A DNA stretch of 64,000 nucleotides from Streptomyces sp. WAC 01529. Its GTDB lineage: Bacteria; Actinomycetota; Actinomycetes; Streptomycetales; Streptomycetaceae. This document shows, in pieces, positions 1-12,584 of the stretch; positions within the stretch are counted from its first letter, which is position 1; every line of letters begins with the position of its first letter. Location: NCBI RefSeq assembly GCF_003945545.1, contig NZ_CP029617.1:3607001-3671000 (forward strand). Direction: 5' to 3'. A program made the position numbers and the translations under genes. A model generated the notes under the pieces. The model had not been told where the DNA came from, did no database searches, and worked only from the letters and a program-made list of their open reading frames with translations.

Positions 1-2
1 TG

Positions 3-539
3 GGCGCGCTCACCGCCTGGCAGCTGGCCGCGCGCCGCCCCGACCTCGTCCGGGGCCTGATCATCTGCGACATGCGGGCCTCCGCGCTCGGCGCGGCCTC
101 GCAGCGCGAGTGGGAGCACTGGTTCAAGTCCTGGCCGGTGCCGTTCGCGACCCTCGCGGACGTGCGCAAGTGGTTCGGCGAGGACGATCCCTGGGTGGAG
201 CGGCCCAATCCCGCGCGGGGCGAGTTCTTCGCCGAGGTGATGGCCGAGGGCCCGGACGGCTGGCGGCCGGTGTTCGACCGCGCCCAGATGCTCAAGTCCC
301 GCGAGACGTGGGTGCACGACGCGCACTGGGAGGAGCTGATGCAGGTCCGCTGCCCCGCGCTCGTCGTGCGGGGCCTGGACGGGGAGCTGGGCCGCGCCGA
401 GTCCCAGGAGATGGTCCGCGTGCTGCCCCGGGGGGAGTACGCGGAGGTGGCCGACGCGGGGCACCTTGTCCACTACGACCAGCCGAGTGCGTGGCGGGCG
501 GCCGTCGAACCGTTTCTGGACAGGGTCCTCGCCGGGTAG
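3..539 (+). CDS. alpha/beta hydrolase, C-terminal part (cut by window edge)
   Basis: This open frame enters from the left edge, so the true start and the usual G-x-S-x-G nucleophile elbow lie outside the window. What is visible is the cap region and the C-terminal core of an alpha/beta-hydrolase-fold enzyme. The segment VVRGLDGELG is the usual position of the acid (Asp) of the triad, and ADAGHLVHYDQP carries the catalytic-type His near the C-terminus, as in haloalkane dehalogenase, epoxide hydrolase and esterase-like members. Substrate cannot be inferred. A family A repeat follows about 55 bases after the stop, then the convergent pdxH gene. Confidence 0.8.
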   Translation, partial: GALTAWQLAARRPDLVRGLIICDMRASALGAASQREWEHWFKSWPVPFATLADVRKWFGEDDPWVERPNPARGEFFAEVMAEGPDGWRPVFDRAQMLKSRETWVHDAHWEELMQVRCPALVVRGLDGELGRAESQEMVRVLPRGEYAEVADAGHLVHYDQPSAWRAAVEPFLDRVLAG

Positions 540-593
540 GTCGGTGGGCCGGGGCTGTGCGCGGGGTCTGTCGTGGCCTTCGGCCTACTCGTC

Positions 594-612
594 CTCAAAC
601 GCCGGACGGGCT
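594..612. repeat. family A intergenic repeat, short copy
   Basis: The 19 bases CTCAAACGCCGGACGGGCT lie between the convergent hydrolase and pdxH genes. The same core occurs at 2779-2860 and in inverted orientation twice in 22569-22691. This copy lacks the long GGGGCTCCGCCCCG hairpin arm that follows the core in the other copies. Confidence 0.7.
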
Positions 613-618
613 ATACCC

Positions 619-1305
619 TCACGGGCTCAGGCGTTCCACGTCCCAGCCCTTGCCGTCCGGTGTTCGGACGTACCGCAGGCGGTCGTGGAGGCGGTTTCTG
701 CGGCCCTGCCAGAATTCCACCGCTTGGGGGGTCACGCGGAATCCGCCCCAGTTCGGGGGGACGGGGACCTGTTCGCCCTCGGGGTAGCGGGCCGCCAAGT
801 CGGCGTACGCGCGGTCCAGTTCGTCCCGTGAGGTGAGCACGGAGGACTGCGCGCTGGCCCAGGCGCCGAGCTGGGAGCCGTGGGGGCGGGTGCGGAAGTA
901 GGCGACCGTCTCCTCGCGCCCGACGCGCTCCGCCGTGCCGGAGACGATGACCTGGCGGGCCATGGCGTGCCAGGGGAAGAGCAGCGAGACGGCCGCGTTG
1001 CCCGCCAGCTCGCGCGCCTTGCGGGAGTCGTAGTTGGTGAAGAAGACGAAGCCCCGCTCGTCGAAGCCCTTCAGGAGCACCGTGCGGGCGCTGGGCCTGC
1101 CCTCTGCGTCGACGGTGGAGACGACCATGGCGTTCGGTTCGTGTACGGCGTCCCCGGCGCTCACCGCCTCCTTGAACCAGCGCGCGAACTGCTCCATGGG
1201 GCCGGCGGGCAGCTCCGCCTCGGCGAGCCCCTCGGTGACGTACTGCTCGCGCATGCCGGCCGGCTCGGGCAGCGGGTCGGGGAGTGGGGCACTGGAGTCG
1301 GTCAC
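619..1305 (-). CDS. pdxH: pyridoxamine 5'-phosphate oxidase
   Basis: FMN-dependent oxidase that converts pyridoxamine/pyridoxine 5'-phosphate to pyridoxal 5'-phosphate, the last step of vitamin B6 salvage; cytosolic. The 228-residue product has the family features: N-terminal LPDPLPEPAGMREQYVTEGL, the FMN-binding RPSARTVLLKGFDERGFVFFTNYDSRKA region, HGSQLGAWAS, and the conserved C-terminus NRLHDRLRY...WDVERLSP. The frame stays open upstream to 1551, but the added residues are low-complexity and unlike the family. I therefore take GTG at 1305, which gives a normal length. The hexamer CAAGAT sits at the leaderless -10 distance before this GTG, and no good Shine-Dalgarno is seen. It is divergent from the citrate synthase gene. 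Confidence 0.95.
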   Translation of the reverse strand: MTDSSAPLPDPLPEPAGMREQYVTEGLAEAELPAGPMEQFARWFKEAVSAGDAVHEPNAMVVSTVDAEGRPSARTVLLKGFDERGFVFFTNYDSRKARELAGNAAVSLLFPWHAMARQVIVSGTAERVGREETVAYFRTRPHGSQLGAWASAQSSVLTSRDELDRAYADLAARYPEGEQVPVPPNWGGFRVTPQAVEFWQGRRNRLHDRLRYVRTPDGKGWDVERLSP

Positions 1306-1654
1306 CCGATCATCTTGCCGTATACGTGGGGAGCGCGGTGGGTGCGTTCCGCCACGGAGAGGTGACGTGTGGCACTGAGTGCCGCATGCCATCGCCAAAG
1401 GTGGCACCAGGGGATATCGTCCTGCTGCCGAATCGGTTGGGTGACCACCAGCCTCACGGGGCATCACCGGGGTGACCGTTTCGGACCGCGAGTCGGCGAA
1501 CGCGCCAGAGAATGGCGTAAACGACCGCGGAACCGGATCGTAGTCGCCCATTTTTGACGCATGGTCATGAGCCGGGGATGAGCCGGCCCATGAGCTGACC
1601 GCAACCCCCTTTCTCGAAAATCATCATGTCGAACCCATCACGAGGAGCCGCCTG
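1306..1654. promoter_or_regulatory. divergent promoter region pdxH / citrate synthase
   Basis: These 349 non-coding bases separate two divergent genes and are noticeably less GC-rich than their surroundings. GAGGAG at 1642-1647 is the ribosome-binding site of the rightward gene. TTGACG at 1554-1559 is a possible -35 for it, but the hexamer about 17 bases downstream is poor, so this promoter is a weak guess. I see no gene, repeat or clear operator here. Confidence 0.4.
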
Positions 1655-2755
1655 ATGTCCGACTTCGTACCCGGACTTGAAGGAGTCGTCGCGTTCGAGA
1701 CGGAGATCGCCGAACCGGACAAGGAAGGCGGCGCGCTTCGCTACCGCGGCGTCGACATCGAGGACCTGGTCGGCCATGTCTCCTTCGGGAACGTCTGGGG
1801 CCTGCTCGTCGACGGCGCGTTCAACCCCGGTCTGCCGCCCGCCGAGCCCTTCCCGATCCCGGTGCACTCCGGGGACATCCGCGTCGACGTGCAGTCCGCG
1901 CTCGCGATGCTCGCCCCCGTGTGGGGCCTGCGTCCGCTCCTGGACATCAGCGAGGAGCGGGCCCGCGAGGACCTGGCCCGCGCCGCCGTCATGGCCCTGT
2001 CCTACGTCGCCCAGTCGGCGCGCGGCCAGGGCCTGCCGATGGTGCCGCAGCGGGAGATCGACAAGGCCGAGACGGTCGTCGAACGGTTCATGAAGCGCTG
2101 GCGCGGCGAGCCCGACCCCAAGCACGTCCAGGCCGTCGACGCGTACTGGACCTCGGCCGCCGAGCACGGCATGAACGCCTCCACGTTCACCGCCCGCGTC
2201 ATCGCCTCCACCGGCGCGGACGTGGCGGCGGCGCTGAGCGGCGCGGTGGGCGCGATGTCCGGTCCGCTGCACGGCGGGGCGCCCTCCCGGGTCCTCGGCA
2301 TGATCGAGGAGATCGAGCGGACCGGTGACGCGGTCGCCTACGTCAAGCAGGCCCTGGACAAGGGCGAGCGGCTGATGGGCTTCGGGCACCGCGTCTACCG
2401 CGCGGAGGACCCCCGGGCGCGGGTGCTGCGGCGCACCGCCCGCGAGCTGGGGGCGCCGCGCTTCGAGGTCGCCGAGGCGCTGGAGAAGGCGGCCCTGGAC
2501 GAGCTGCACGCGCGCCGGCCCGACCGGGTGCTGGCCACGAACGTGGAGTTCTGGGCGGCGATCGTCCTCGACTTCGCCGAGGTGCCGGCGCACATGTTCA
2601 CGTCCATGTTCACCTGTGCGAGGACCGCCGGGTGGTCGGCGCACATTCTTGAGCAGAAGCGGACGGGGCGGCTGGTCCGCCCCTCTGCCCGGTACGTGGG
2701 GCCCGGCTCCCGTAGCCCGCAGGAGATCGAGGGGTTCGGGGACATCTCGGGCTGA
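1655..2755 (+). CDS. citrate synthase (second, short-type)
   Basis: Condenses oxaloacetate with acetyl-CoA to citrate. The 366-residue protein has the citrate synthase core: N-terminal VVAFETEIAEPDKEGGALRYRG (substrate-entry beta-hairpin), MSGPLHGGAPSRVLGMIEEI with the first active-site His, GFGHRVYRAEDPRA with the second His and the oxaloacetate-binding Arg, and ATNVEFWAAIVLD, which fits the catalytic-acid region. It is shorter than the roughly 430-residue gltA-type enzyme and matches the actinobacterial citA-like second synthase; a 2-methylcitrate side activity is possible. The ATG at 1655 has GAGGAG eight bases upstream. It is transcribed away from pdxH. Confidence 0.93.
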   Translation: MSDFVPGLEGVVAFETEIAEPDKEGGALRYRGVDIEDLVGHVSFGNVWGLLVDGAFNPGLPPAEPFPIPVHSGDIRVDVQSALAMLAPVWGLRPLLDISEERAREDLARAAVMALSYVAQSARGQGLPMVPQREIDKAETVVERFMKRWRGEPDPKHVQAVDAYWTSAAEHGMNASTFTARVIASTGADVAAALSGAVGAMSGPLHGGAPSRVLGMIEEIERTGDAVAYVKQALDKGERLMGFGHRVYRAEDPRARVLRRTARELGAPRFEVAEALEKAALDELHARRPDRVLATNVEFWAAIVLDFAEVPAHMFTSMFTCARTAGWSAHILEQKRTGRLVRPSARYVGPGSRSPQEIEGFGDISG

Positions 2756-2778
2756 CGCCCCTGGGGCTCACCGCCTCG

Positions 2779-2860
2779 GGGCTCCGCCCCGGACCCCGCT
2801 CCTCAAACGCCGGAGGGGCTGGATTTTCCCGAGCTGCCGGAGGGGCTGGATTTTCCCGAT
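2779..2860. repeat. family A repeat with hairpin, overlapping the end of a TetR gene
   Basis: Starts with the hairpin CGGGGCTCCGCCCCG, then the core CTCAAACGCCGGAGGGGCT. The adjoining block GCCGGAGGGGCTGGATTTTCCCG is present twice, spaced about 24 bases apart. Read leftward, this element supplies the last 17 codons and the TGA of the TetR gene at 2803-3447. The hairpin lies just beyond that stop and may also end transcription of the convergent citrate synthase gene. Confidence 0.75.
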
Positions 2861-3447
2861 TTCAGCGCCCCCTCCACCAGCACCGTCCACTGCGCCACCA
2901 CCCGCTCCCGGCGTGCTCCGTCGTCCGTGAGGAGGTTCGCGAGGCCGAGGCCCCGGGCCATGTCCAGCAGGCCCTGGATGGTCTCGCGGACGCCGGGGCG
3001 GGACTCGTCGGCGTCCAGGAGTTCCACGGCGATGCGGTGCGTCTCGCGGCCGACGCGGGCCTCCAGCTCCGTGACGCGCCCGCCGAGCTGCGGCTCGTTG
3101 GACGCGGCCACCCAGAGGTGGAGCGCCGCGCGGAAGAGCGGGCCCGTGTAGAGGTCGACGAGGGCCGCCACCACCGAGGCGCGGTCCTGCGCGGGCAGGG
3201 CGCGCAGGGCCGTGGAGCGCTGTTCGGCCACGTACTCGACGGCGGCCGTGAACAGGTCCTCCCGGGTCGGGAAGTGGTGCTGCGCCGCGCCCCGGGAGAC
3301 GCCCGCCCGTTCGGCGACCACCGAGACCGTCGAGCCCGCCCAGCCGTGCTCGGCGAGGCAGGCGACGGCGGCCTCCAGGAGCCGCAGCCGTGTCGCGCGA
3401 CTGCGGTCCTGCTTGGGCGCCCGGTCGGCGGTGGTCACAGCACCCAT
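2803..3447 (-). CDS. TetR-family regulator of the acyl-CoA operon
   Basis: 214-residue TetR repressor. Residues about 15-60 form the DNA-binding domain (SRATRLRLLEAAVACLAEHG, then VSVVAERAGVSRGAAQHHFPTREDLF with the recognition helix). The rest is a ligand-binding helical domain. It is the last gene of the leftward catabolic operon and overlaps the hydratase stop. ATG 3447 has GGGAG five bases upstream; GTG 3438 would instead give the GTGA overlap used elsewhere in the operon. The final 17 residues (KSSPSG repeated, ending SGV) are encoded by the family A repeat, so the ancestral C-terminus was probably shorter. The palindrome at 11519-11532 at the operon head is a candidate operator; the ligand is presumably a pathway acyl-CoA (inference). 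Confidence 0.88.
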   Translation of the reverse strand: MGAVTTADRAPKQDRSRATRLRLLEAAVACLAEHGWAGSTVSVVAERAGVSRGAAQHHFPTREDLFTAAVEYVAEQRSTALRALPAQDRASVVAALVDLYTGPLFRAALHLWVAASNEPQLGGRVTELEARVGRETHRIAVELLDADESRPGVRETIQGLLDMARGLGLANLLTDDGARRERVVAQWTVLVEGALKSGKSSPSGSSGKSSPSGV

Positions 3448-4169
3448 GGGGGCTCCCGTCCTTCGAGGAACGCCGCCGTCCCCTCCCGTGCCTCGGTGGA
3501 ACCGAAGAGCCGCGCGGACAGGGCGGTACAGGCGTCCGAGTGGTCGTCGAATGCGTCGAGCACCCTAGCCGTGAGCAGCTTCTTCGTCTCGGCCAGGGCG
3601 CCCGGTGCCGCCCGCCGCAGCCCGTCGAGCATCGGTTCGAGGCCCGCGTCCACATCGGGCGCGTACGCCGTGACGAGGCCGATCCGCGCCGCCTCCGCCC
3701 CGTCGAAACGCTCGCCGGTGAGGCAGTAGCGGGCGGCCGCGCTCGGGTCGAGACGGGGCAGGAGCGGCAGGGAGATCACCGCGGGCGCGACCCCGATGCG
3801 TACCTCCGTCAGCGCGAAGGACGCGCCCGGCCCCGCCACCGCAAGGTCGCACACGCCGAGCAGCCCGAGGCCGCCCGCCCGCACATGGCCGTCCACCCGC
3901 GCCACCACCGGTTTCGGCAGCTCCACGATCTGCCGCAGCAGCCGTACGAAGTCCTGGGGGTCCGGCGGTTGGCGCAGGTCGGCACCGGCGCAGAACGTGG
4001 TCCCCGTGTGGGCGAGCACGACCGCCCGTACGTCGGGGTCGTCGCCGAGGTCGTGGAGCGCCTCGGCGAGGGCGCCCACCAGCTCCGCCGAGAGCGCGTT
4101 GCGGCGCTCGGGGAGGTCCAGGCGGACGGTGACGATCCCCCGCGCCGGGGAGGAGACGACGAGGCTCAT
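3435..4169 (-). CDS. enoyl-CoA hydratase/isomerase family protein
   Basis: 244-residue crotonase-fold protein that should hydrate an unsaturated acyl-CoA produced by the neighbouring dehydrogenase or carboxylase. It has the oxyanion-hole motif FCAGADL (residues 59-65) and the second one RAGGLGLLGVCD (97-108). Counting from the conserved CD, the position of rat catalytic Glu144 is Gly102, while the Glu164 equivalent is present as Glu122. Single-Glu crotonases include isomerases and some glutaconyl-CoA hydratases, so the exact reaction is open. ATG 4169 has GAGGAG eight bases upstream. It follows the acyl-CoA dehydrogenase by 12 bases. Confidence 0.88.
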   Translation of the reverse strand: MSLVVSSPARGIVTVRLDLPERRNALSAELVGALAEALHDLGDDPDVRAVVLAHTGTTFCAGADLRQPPDPQDFVRLLRQIVELPKPVVARVDGHVRAGGLGLLGVCDLAVAGPGASFALTEVRIGVAPAVISLPLLPRLDPSAAARYCLTGERFDGAEAARIGLVTAYAPDVDAGLEPMLDGLRRAAPGALAETKKLLTARVLDAFDDHSDACTALSARLFGSTEAREGTAAFLEGREPPWVL

Positions 4170-4181
4170 GGCGGGGGCTCC

Positions 4182-5389
4182 TCAGTAGGACTTGGGCAGG
4201 CCGAGTGTCTGGTGGGAGACGTAGTTGAGGATCATCTCCCTGCTGACCGGGGCGATCCGCGCCACGCGGGAGGCGACGATGAGCGAGGCGAGGCCGAACT
4301 CCTTGGTCAGGCCGTTGCCGCCGAGGGTGTGCACCGCTTGGTCGACGGCCTTCACGCAGGCGTCGGCGGCGGCGAGCTTCGCCATGTTGGCGGCCTCGCC
4401 CGCGGCCGTGTCGTCGCCTTCGTCGTAGAGCCTGGCGGCCTTCTGCGTCATCAGGCGGGCCAGCTCGATCTCGATGTGGGACTGGGCGAGGGGGTGGGCG
4501 ATGGCCTGGTGGGCGCCGATGGGCGTCTTCCAGACGGTGCGTTCTTTCGCGTACTCGGTGGCGCGGTCCAGGGCGTAGCGGGCCATGCCGAGCGCGAAGG
4601 CCGCCGTCATGATCCGCTCGGGGTTGAGTCCGGCGAAGAGCTGGAGGAGGCCCGCGTCCTCGTCGCCGACGAGCGCGTCGGCGGGCAGCCGTACATCGTC
4701 CAGGACCAGCTCGAACTGCTTCTCGGCCGCCTGGAGTTCCATGGCGATCTGCCGCCGTTCAAAGCCCGGGGTGTCGCGCGGGACGATGAACAGGCACGGC
4801 TTGAGGCTGCTGGTGCGGGCGTCCGACGTGCGGCCCACGATGAGGGTGGCGTCGGCGATGTCGACGCCGGAGATGAACACCTTGCGGCCGGTCAGGAGCC
4901 AGTCGCCGGAGTCGGGGTCGCGGCGGGCCGTGGTGGTGATGCGGTGGGAGTTGGAGCCCGCGTCGGGCTCGGTGATGCCGAAGGCCATGGTGCGGGAGCC
5001 GTCGGCGAGTCCGGGCAGCCAGGCCCGCTTCTGCTCCTCGGTGCCGAAGCGGGCGATGACGGTGCCGCAGATGGCGGGCGAGACGACCATCATGAGCAGC
5101 GGTGAGCCCGCCGCGCCCAACTCCTCCAGCACGATGGAGAGTTCCGAGATGCCACCGCCTCCTCCGCCGTACTCCTCGGGCAGGTTCACCCCGAGGTAGC
5201 CGAGCTTGGCGGCGTCCGCCCACAGCTCGTCGGGGTGGCCGCCGTCCGCGACGACGCGGGTCATGTAGGCGCGGCCGTACCGCTTGCCGAGGGCGGCGAC
5301 AGCGGCGCGCAGGGCCTGGTGCTCCTCGGTTTCGAGGGCGGCGCCACGAGTGCTGCGTGCGGTACTGCCTGCGGTGCTGCGGGCGGTGC

Positions 5390-5393
<4 letters not shown>
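4182..5393 (-). CDS. acyl-CoA dehydrogenase
   Basis: 403-residue FAD-dependent acyl-CoA dehydrogenase, introducing an alpha-beta double bond in an acyl-CoA thioester. The motif MAFGITEPDAGSN (FAD/substrate loop), the GRKVFISG strand and the C-terminal helices are clear. The frame runs far upstream inside the neighbouring gene, but homology begins at ETEEHQALRAAVAALGKRYG, and ATG 5393 forms an ATGA overlap with the biotin carboxylase stop. The N-terminus has a low-complexity STARSTAGSTARST stretch. The C-terminal region reads ARIAPVSREMILNYVSHQTLG, without the YEGT segment that carries the catalytic Glu in short-chain enzymes. In this operon it fits a citronellyl-, isovaleryl- or related branched acyl-CoA dehydrogenase (inference). 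Confidence 0.92.
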
Positions 5394-7300
<1,907 letters not shown>

Positions 7301-7310
7301 GGTCACTGCC

Positions 7311-8905
7311 TCACATCCGGAAGACGCCGAAGCCGCCGCGCGCGCCTTCGTAGGGGGCCGTGTGGATCGCGGACAGGCACAGGCCGAGGACGGTGCGGGT
7401 GTCGCGCGGGTCGATGATCCCGTCGTCGTAGAGCCGCCCCGAAAGGAACATCGGCAGGGACTCCGCCTCGATCTGCTGCTCCACCATGGCGCGCAGGCCC
7501 GCGTCGGCCTCATCGTCGTAAGGCCGGCCCTTCGCGGCGGCCGACGCGCGGGCGACGATCGACAGGACCCCGGCGAGCTGTTGCGGGCCCATGACGGCCG
7601 ACTTGGCGCTCGGCCAGGCGAAGAGGAAGCGGGGGTCGTAGGCGCGCCCGCACATGCCGTAGTGCCCGGCGCCGTACGAGGCGCCCATCAGGACGGACAG
7701 GTGCGGTACGCGCGAGTTGCTGACCGCGTTGATCATCATGGCGCCGTGCTTGATGATGCCGCCCTGCTCGTACTCCTTGCCGACCATGTAGCCGGTGGTG
7801 TTGTGCAGGAAGAGCAGCGGGATGTCGCGCTGGTTCGCGAGCTGGATGAACTGGGCGGCCTTCTGGGACTCCTCGCTGAACAGGACGCCCTGCGCGTTGG
7901 CGAGGACGCCGACCGGATAGCCGTGCAGGGCGGCCCAGCCGGTGACCAGCGAGGCCCCGTACAGCGGCTTGAACTCGTCGAAGTCCGAGCCGTCGACGAT
8001 ACGGGCGATGACCTCGCGCGGCTCGAAGGGCTTCTTCAGGTCGCCGGGGACGATGCCGAGGAGTTCGTCCTGGTCGTACTTGGGTGGCGCCGCCGGGCCC
8101 GGATCCGCGTACGCCTTGCGCCAGTTGAGGCGCGCGACGACCCGGCGGGCCTGCCGCAGCGCGTCCCGCTCGTCCTCGGCGAGGTAGTCGGCGAGGCCCG
8201 AGGTGCGGGCGTGCATCTCGGCGCCGCCGAGCGACTCGTCGTCGCTCTCCTCGCCGGTCGCCATCTTCACCAGCGGCGGGCCGCCGAGGAAGACCTTCGC
8301 GCGCTCCTTGACCATGATCACGTGGTCGCTCATGCCGGGGACGTACGCGCCGCCCGCGGTCGAGTTCCCGAAGACGACGGCGATCGTCGGGATCCCGGCC
8401 GCCGAGGACTGCGTGAGGTGCTTGAAGAGAGCGCCTCCCGGGATGAAGATCTCCTTCTGGGACGGCAGATCGGCGCCGCCGGACTCCACGAGGTGGATCG
8501 ACGGCAGCCGGTTCGCGTGCCCGATCTCATGCGCCCGGAACGCCTTCTTCAGCGTCCAGGGGTTGGAGGCACCGCCCCTGACGGTCGGGTCGTTGGCGGT
8601 GATCAGGCATTCGACGCCCTCGACGACACCGATGCCGGTGACCATGGAGGCGCCGACCGGGTAGTCGCTGCCCCAGGCCGCCAGTGGCGACAGCTCCAGG
8701 AAGGGTGTGTCCGGGTCGAGCAGCAGCTCGATCCGCTCCCGGGCGAGCAACTTGCCGCGCCCTCGGTGCCGTTGGACGTACTTCTCGCCGCCGCCCTCCA
8801 GCGCCTTGGCCTGCTCGGCGTCGAGCGCGGCCAGCTTCTCCAGCATGGCCGCGCGGTGCTCGGCGTACTCGGCGCTCGCGGGGTCGAGCGCGGAGGCGAG
8901 GACGG

Positions 8906-8909
<4 letters not shown>
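7311..8909 (-). CDS. acyl-CoA carboxylase beta subunit (carboxyltransferase)
   Basis: 532-residue carboxyltransferase that moves the carboxyl group from carboxybiotin to an acyl-CoA. Both crotonase-like halves are present: GVECLITANDPTVRGGA and GNSTAGGAYVPGMSD in the N-half, then GASYGAGHYGMCGRAYDPRF and GPQQLAGV in the C-half. The architecture is that of the methylcrotonyl-/geranyl-CoA carboxylase beta subunit (LiuB/AtuC type), not the propionyl-CoA type. GTG 8909 overlaps the DUF1446 stop as GTGA. Together with the DUF1446 gene this points to geranyl-CoA or a similar branched unsaturated substrate (inference). Confidence 0.94.
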
Positions 8910-10632
<1,723 letters not shown>

Positions 10633-10636
<4 letters not shown>

Positions 10637-11457
10637 AGCCCCGCTCCCGCACCCGGCCCGCGCCCCGCTCCCCCGCCCGGCTCGCGCCCTCTGCCCGGCG
10701 GGCCCGCGAAGGCCTGGGCGAGGGAGAGCCAGCGGTCGGCGTCGGGGCCCTTTGCCCGCAGGGCCAGGTCGGTGCGGTGGACGCGCTGGGTGACCAGGAG
10801 GCAGAAGTCGAGCGCGGGGCCCGTGACGCGTTGGGCCGCGTCCTCGGGGCCGTACGCCCACACCTCGCCCGTCACGGGTGACGTCAGCTCGACCCGGAAC
10901 TCCTCGTCCGGCGCGCCGAGTCCTCGTACGGCGAAGGCGAAGTCCCGGGCCCGTACGCCGATCCGCGCCACGTGCCGCAGCCGGTCCGTCGGCGCACGCC
11001 GCACGCCGAGCGCGTCCGCCACGTCCTGGCCGTGCGCCCACGTCTCCATGAGCCGCGCACCGGCCATGGAGGGCACGGCCATCGGCGGCCCGTACCAGGG
11101 CAGGCGGGTGCCGGCGGGAGCGTCATGGAGGGCCTGCCACAGGCGTGCGCGGGCCGAGCGCCACGCGGCGAGCAGTTCGGCGGGCGGCAGCGCCGCCCCC
11201 TCTCGGGCGCCCTCGTCCACGAAGGTGCCGGGGTTCGCGGCCGCCTTCTCGACCTCGGCGCCGAATGCCTCCGGGTCGGTCGCGGCGAGCAGCGCGGCCC
11301 GGTCGGTCCAGGCGAGGTGCGCGATCTGGTGGGCGACCGTCCAGCCGGGCGCGGGCGTCGCGAGCGCCCAACGCTCCTCATCCAACTCCGCGACGAGCCG
11401 GTCGAGTTCCTCGCTCTCGCTGCGCAGATCTTCGAGCACGGGCAGGGCATCGGACAC
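10633..11457 (-). CDS. TIGR03084-like / mycothiol-dependent DinB-superfamily protein
   Basis: 274-residue protein of the DinB/maleylpyruvate-isomerase superfamily; its features match my memory of the actinobacterial TIGR03084 family, often found beside DUF1446 genes. The first helix pair holds APGWTVAHQIAHLAWTDRAALLA with a metal-type His, and GARLMETWAHGQDVADALG holds further candidate metal ligands. Such proteins may use mycothiol or act as metal-dependent hydrolases or isomerases; the reaction is unknown. The C-terminus is Gly/Pro/Arg-rich. GTG 11457 has GGGGAG at a good distance. The frame extends to 11595, but the extra residues are unlike the family. It is the first gene of the leftward catabolic operon. 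Confidence 0.82.
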
Positions 11458-11518
11458 GGGACGCTCCCCTCGGGGCACGGCGGTTCGCCAGGGAGCATGG
11501 CAGCGTGCGGAGAAACAA

Positions 11519-11532
11519 GCAAGCGTGCTTGC
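11519..11532. promoter_or_regulatory. 14-bp palindrome upstream of the acyl-CoA operon (candidate TetR operator)
   Basis: GCAAGCGTGCTTGC is a perfect inverted repeat (GCAAGC-GT-GCTTGC) in the gap ahead of the operon's first gene, about 62 bases before GTG 11457. It lies in a locally AT-richer stretch. Its size and position fit the operator of the TetR protein encoded at the far end of the same operon; that pairing is inference. Confidence 0.55.
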
Positions 11533-11640
11533 ATTAATTCCTGCGGTCGGCCGACGACGGGCGCCGCCCATCCCGGGGAAAGGGGCGCCGCCCATCGCGA
11601 GGATCGGCGGCGCCCGGTCGAGAGCAGGCTGACGGAAGGG

Positions 11641-12402
11641 TCAGGAGCAGGACTTGTAGAAGTGCTTCCAGCCGTCGCTCGGCATCGCCGGCGGCTCGGC
11701 GGGGGTGCCGTGCTCGCCGTACTTGTACTGCTGCTCGGAGTCGTAGCTCCCCGGGCCGCTGCGCGCCTTCGTCAGGCGTACCTCCCGGTCCCACACGCCG
11801 TCACCGGCGTTGTTGAGGATCGCGAGGTCCGGGTACTTGTCGTCGCCGTAGTTGGCGATGCGGAGCTGCTTGACCTCGCGGCTGTCGCCGATGTCGAGGT
11901 GGCGGGCGTGGGCGGAGGCCAGGTTCGCGCGCTTGAGCGGGCCCGGGCGGTAGTCGGCGACGCGTGCCGTCGCGGGGTCGTCGACGCCGGAGGGTTCGAC
12001 GATGTTGACGACCATGTCGAGCTTGCCGTCCTTCTGGAAGTCGGCGACGGCGGCGGTCGCGACCTCACCCGGCTTGGCGCCGAGCAGCTTGCTCACGGTC
12101 TGCTTGGTGCCGAAAGTGCCGTCCGCGGCGCCCCACTGGACAGTCATCTTGGTGCCGGTGTGCCCGGGGTTCGAGATCTTGTCCGGGCGGCCGTCACCGT
12201 CGAGATCGCCGAGCAGCGTCGTGGCTCCGGCCAGGCAGGGGGCGGGGGCCGCGGCGGCCTTGCCGGACGCTCCCGCGCCGCCGGGGGCCGACGGCCCGGT
12301 CCCGGCCGCACTGGCCTGGTGACCGGCGACGGTCAGCGTCAGAGCGGCGGCCGCGATCGGGGCGGCGATCAGACGTGGCAGACGTGAACGCTTGCGAAGC
12401 AT
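11641..12402 (-). CDS. secreted FG-GAP/VCBS-like repeat protein
   Basis: 253-residue exported protein. A Sec-type signal peptide is clear: MLRKRSRLPRL (basic), a hydrophobic Ala/Leu stretch, and a likely cleavage after QASA (about residue 32). A low-complexity Gly/Ala/Pro spacer follows. Then there are three short calcium-loop-like repeats, DLDGDGRPDKI, DFQKDGKLDMV and NYGDDKYPDLAIL, typical of FG-GAP/VCBS blades. Three blades are fewer than a full seven-bladed propeller. ATG 12402 has GAGGAG nine bases upstream. Function is unknown; extracellular binding is likely. Not obviously in an operon. Confidence 0.85.
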   Translation of the reverse strand: MLRKRSRLPRLIAAPIAAAALTLTVAGHQASAAGTGPSAPGGAGASGKAAAAPAPCLAGATTLLGDLDGDGRPDKISNPGHTGTKMTVQWGAADGTFGTKQTVSKLLGAKPGEVATAAVADFQKDGKLDMVVNIVEPSGVDDPATARVADYRPGPLKRANLASAHARHLDIGDSREVKQLRIANYGDDKYPDLAILNNAGDGVWDREVRLTKARSGPGSYDSEQQYKYGEHGTPAEPPAMPSDGWKHFYKSCS

Positions 12403-12584
12403 GTACGGACTCTCCTCAGGTCGTTGCCGTGGTGCCGTGGTGCGGCACGGCTCGACCATGCGGGGTGATCCATCCCAGAAGCCATGAAACTCCGGCAATC
12501 CGGGACGCCGGAACGCCGCGAGCGGGCCTGACCAGCGGAAACGTAGGCCGCCTGGAACGCGGGGGCGGGACGCGCCCTGCCTTC

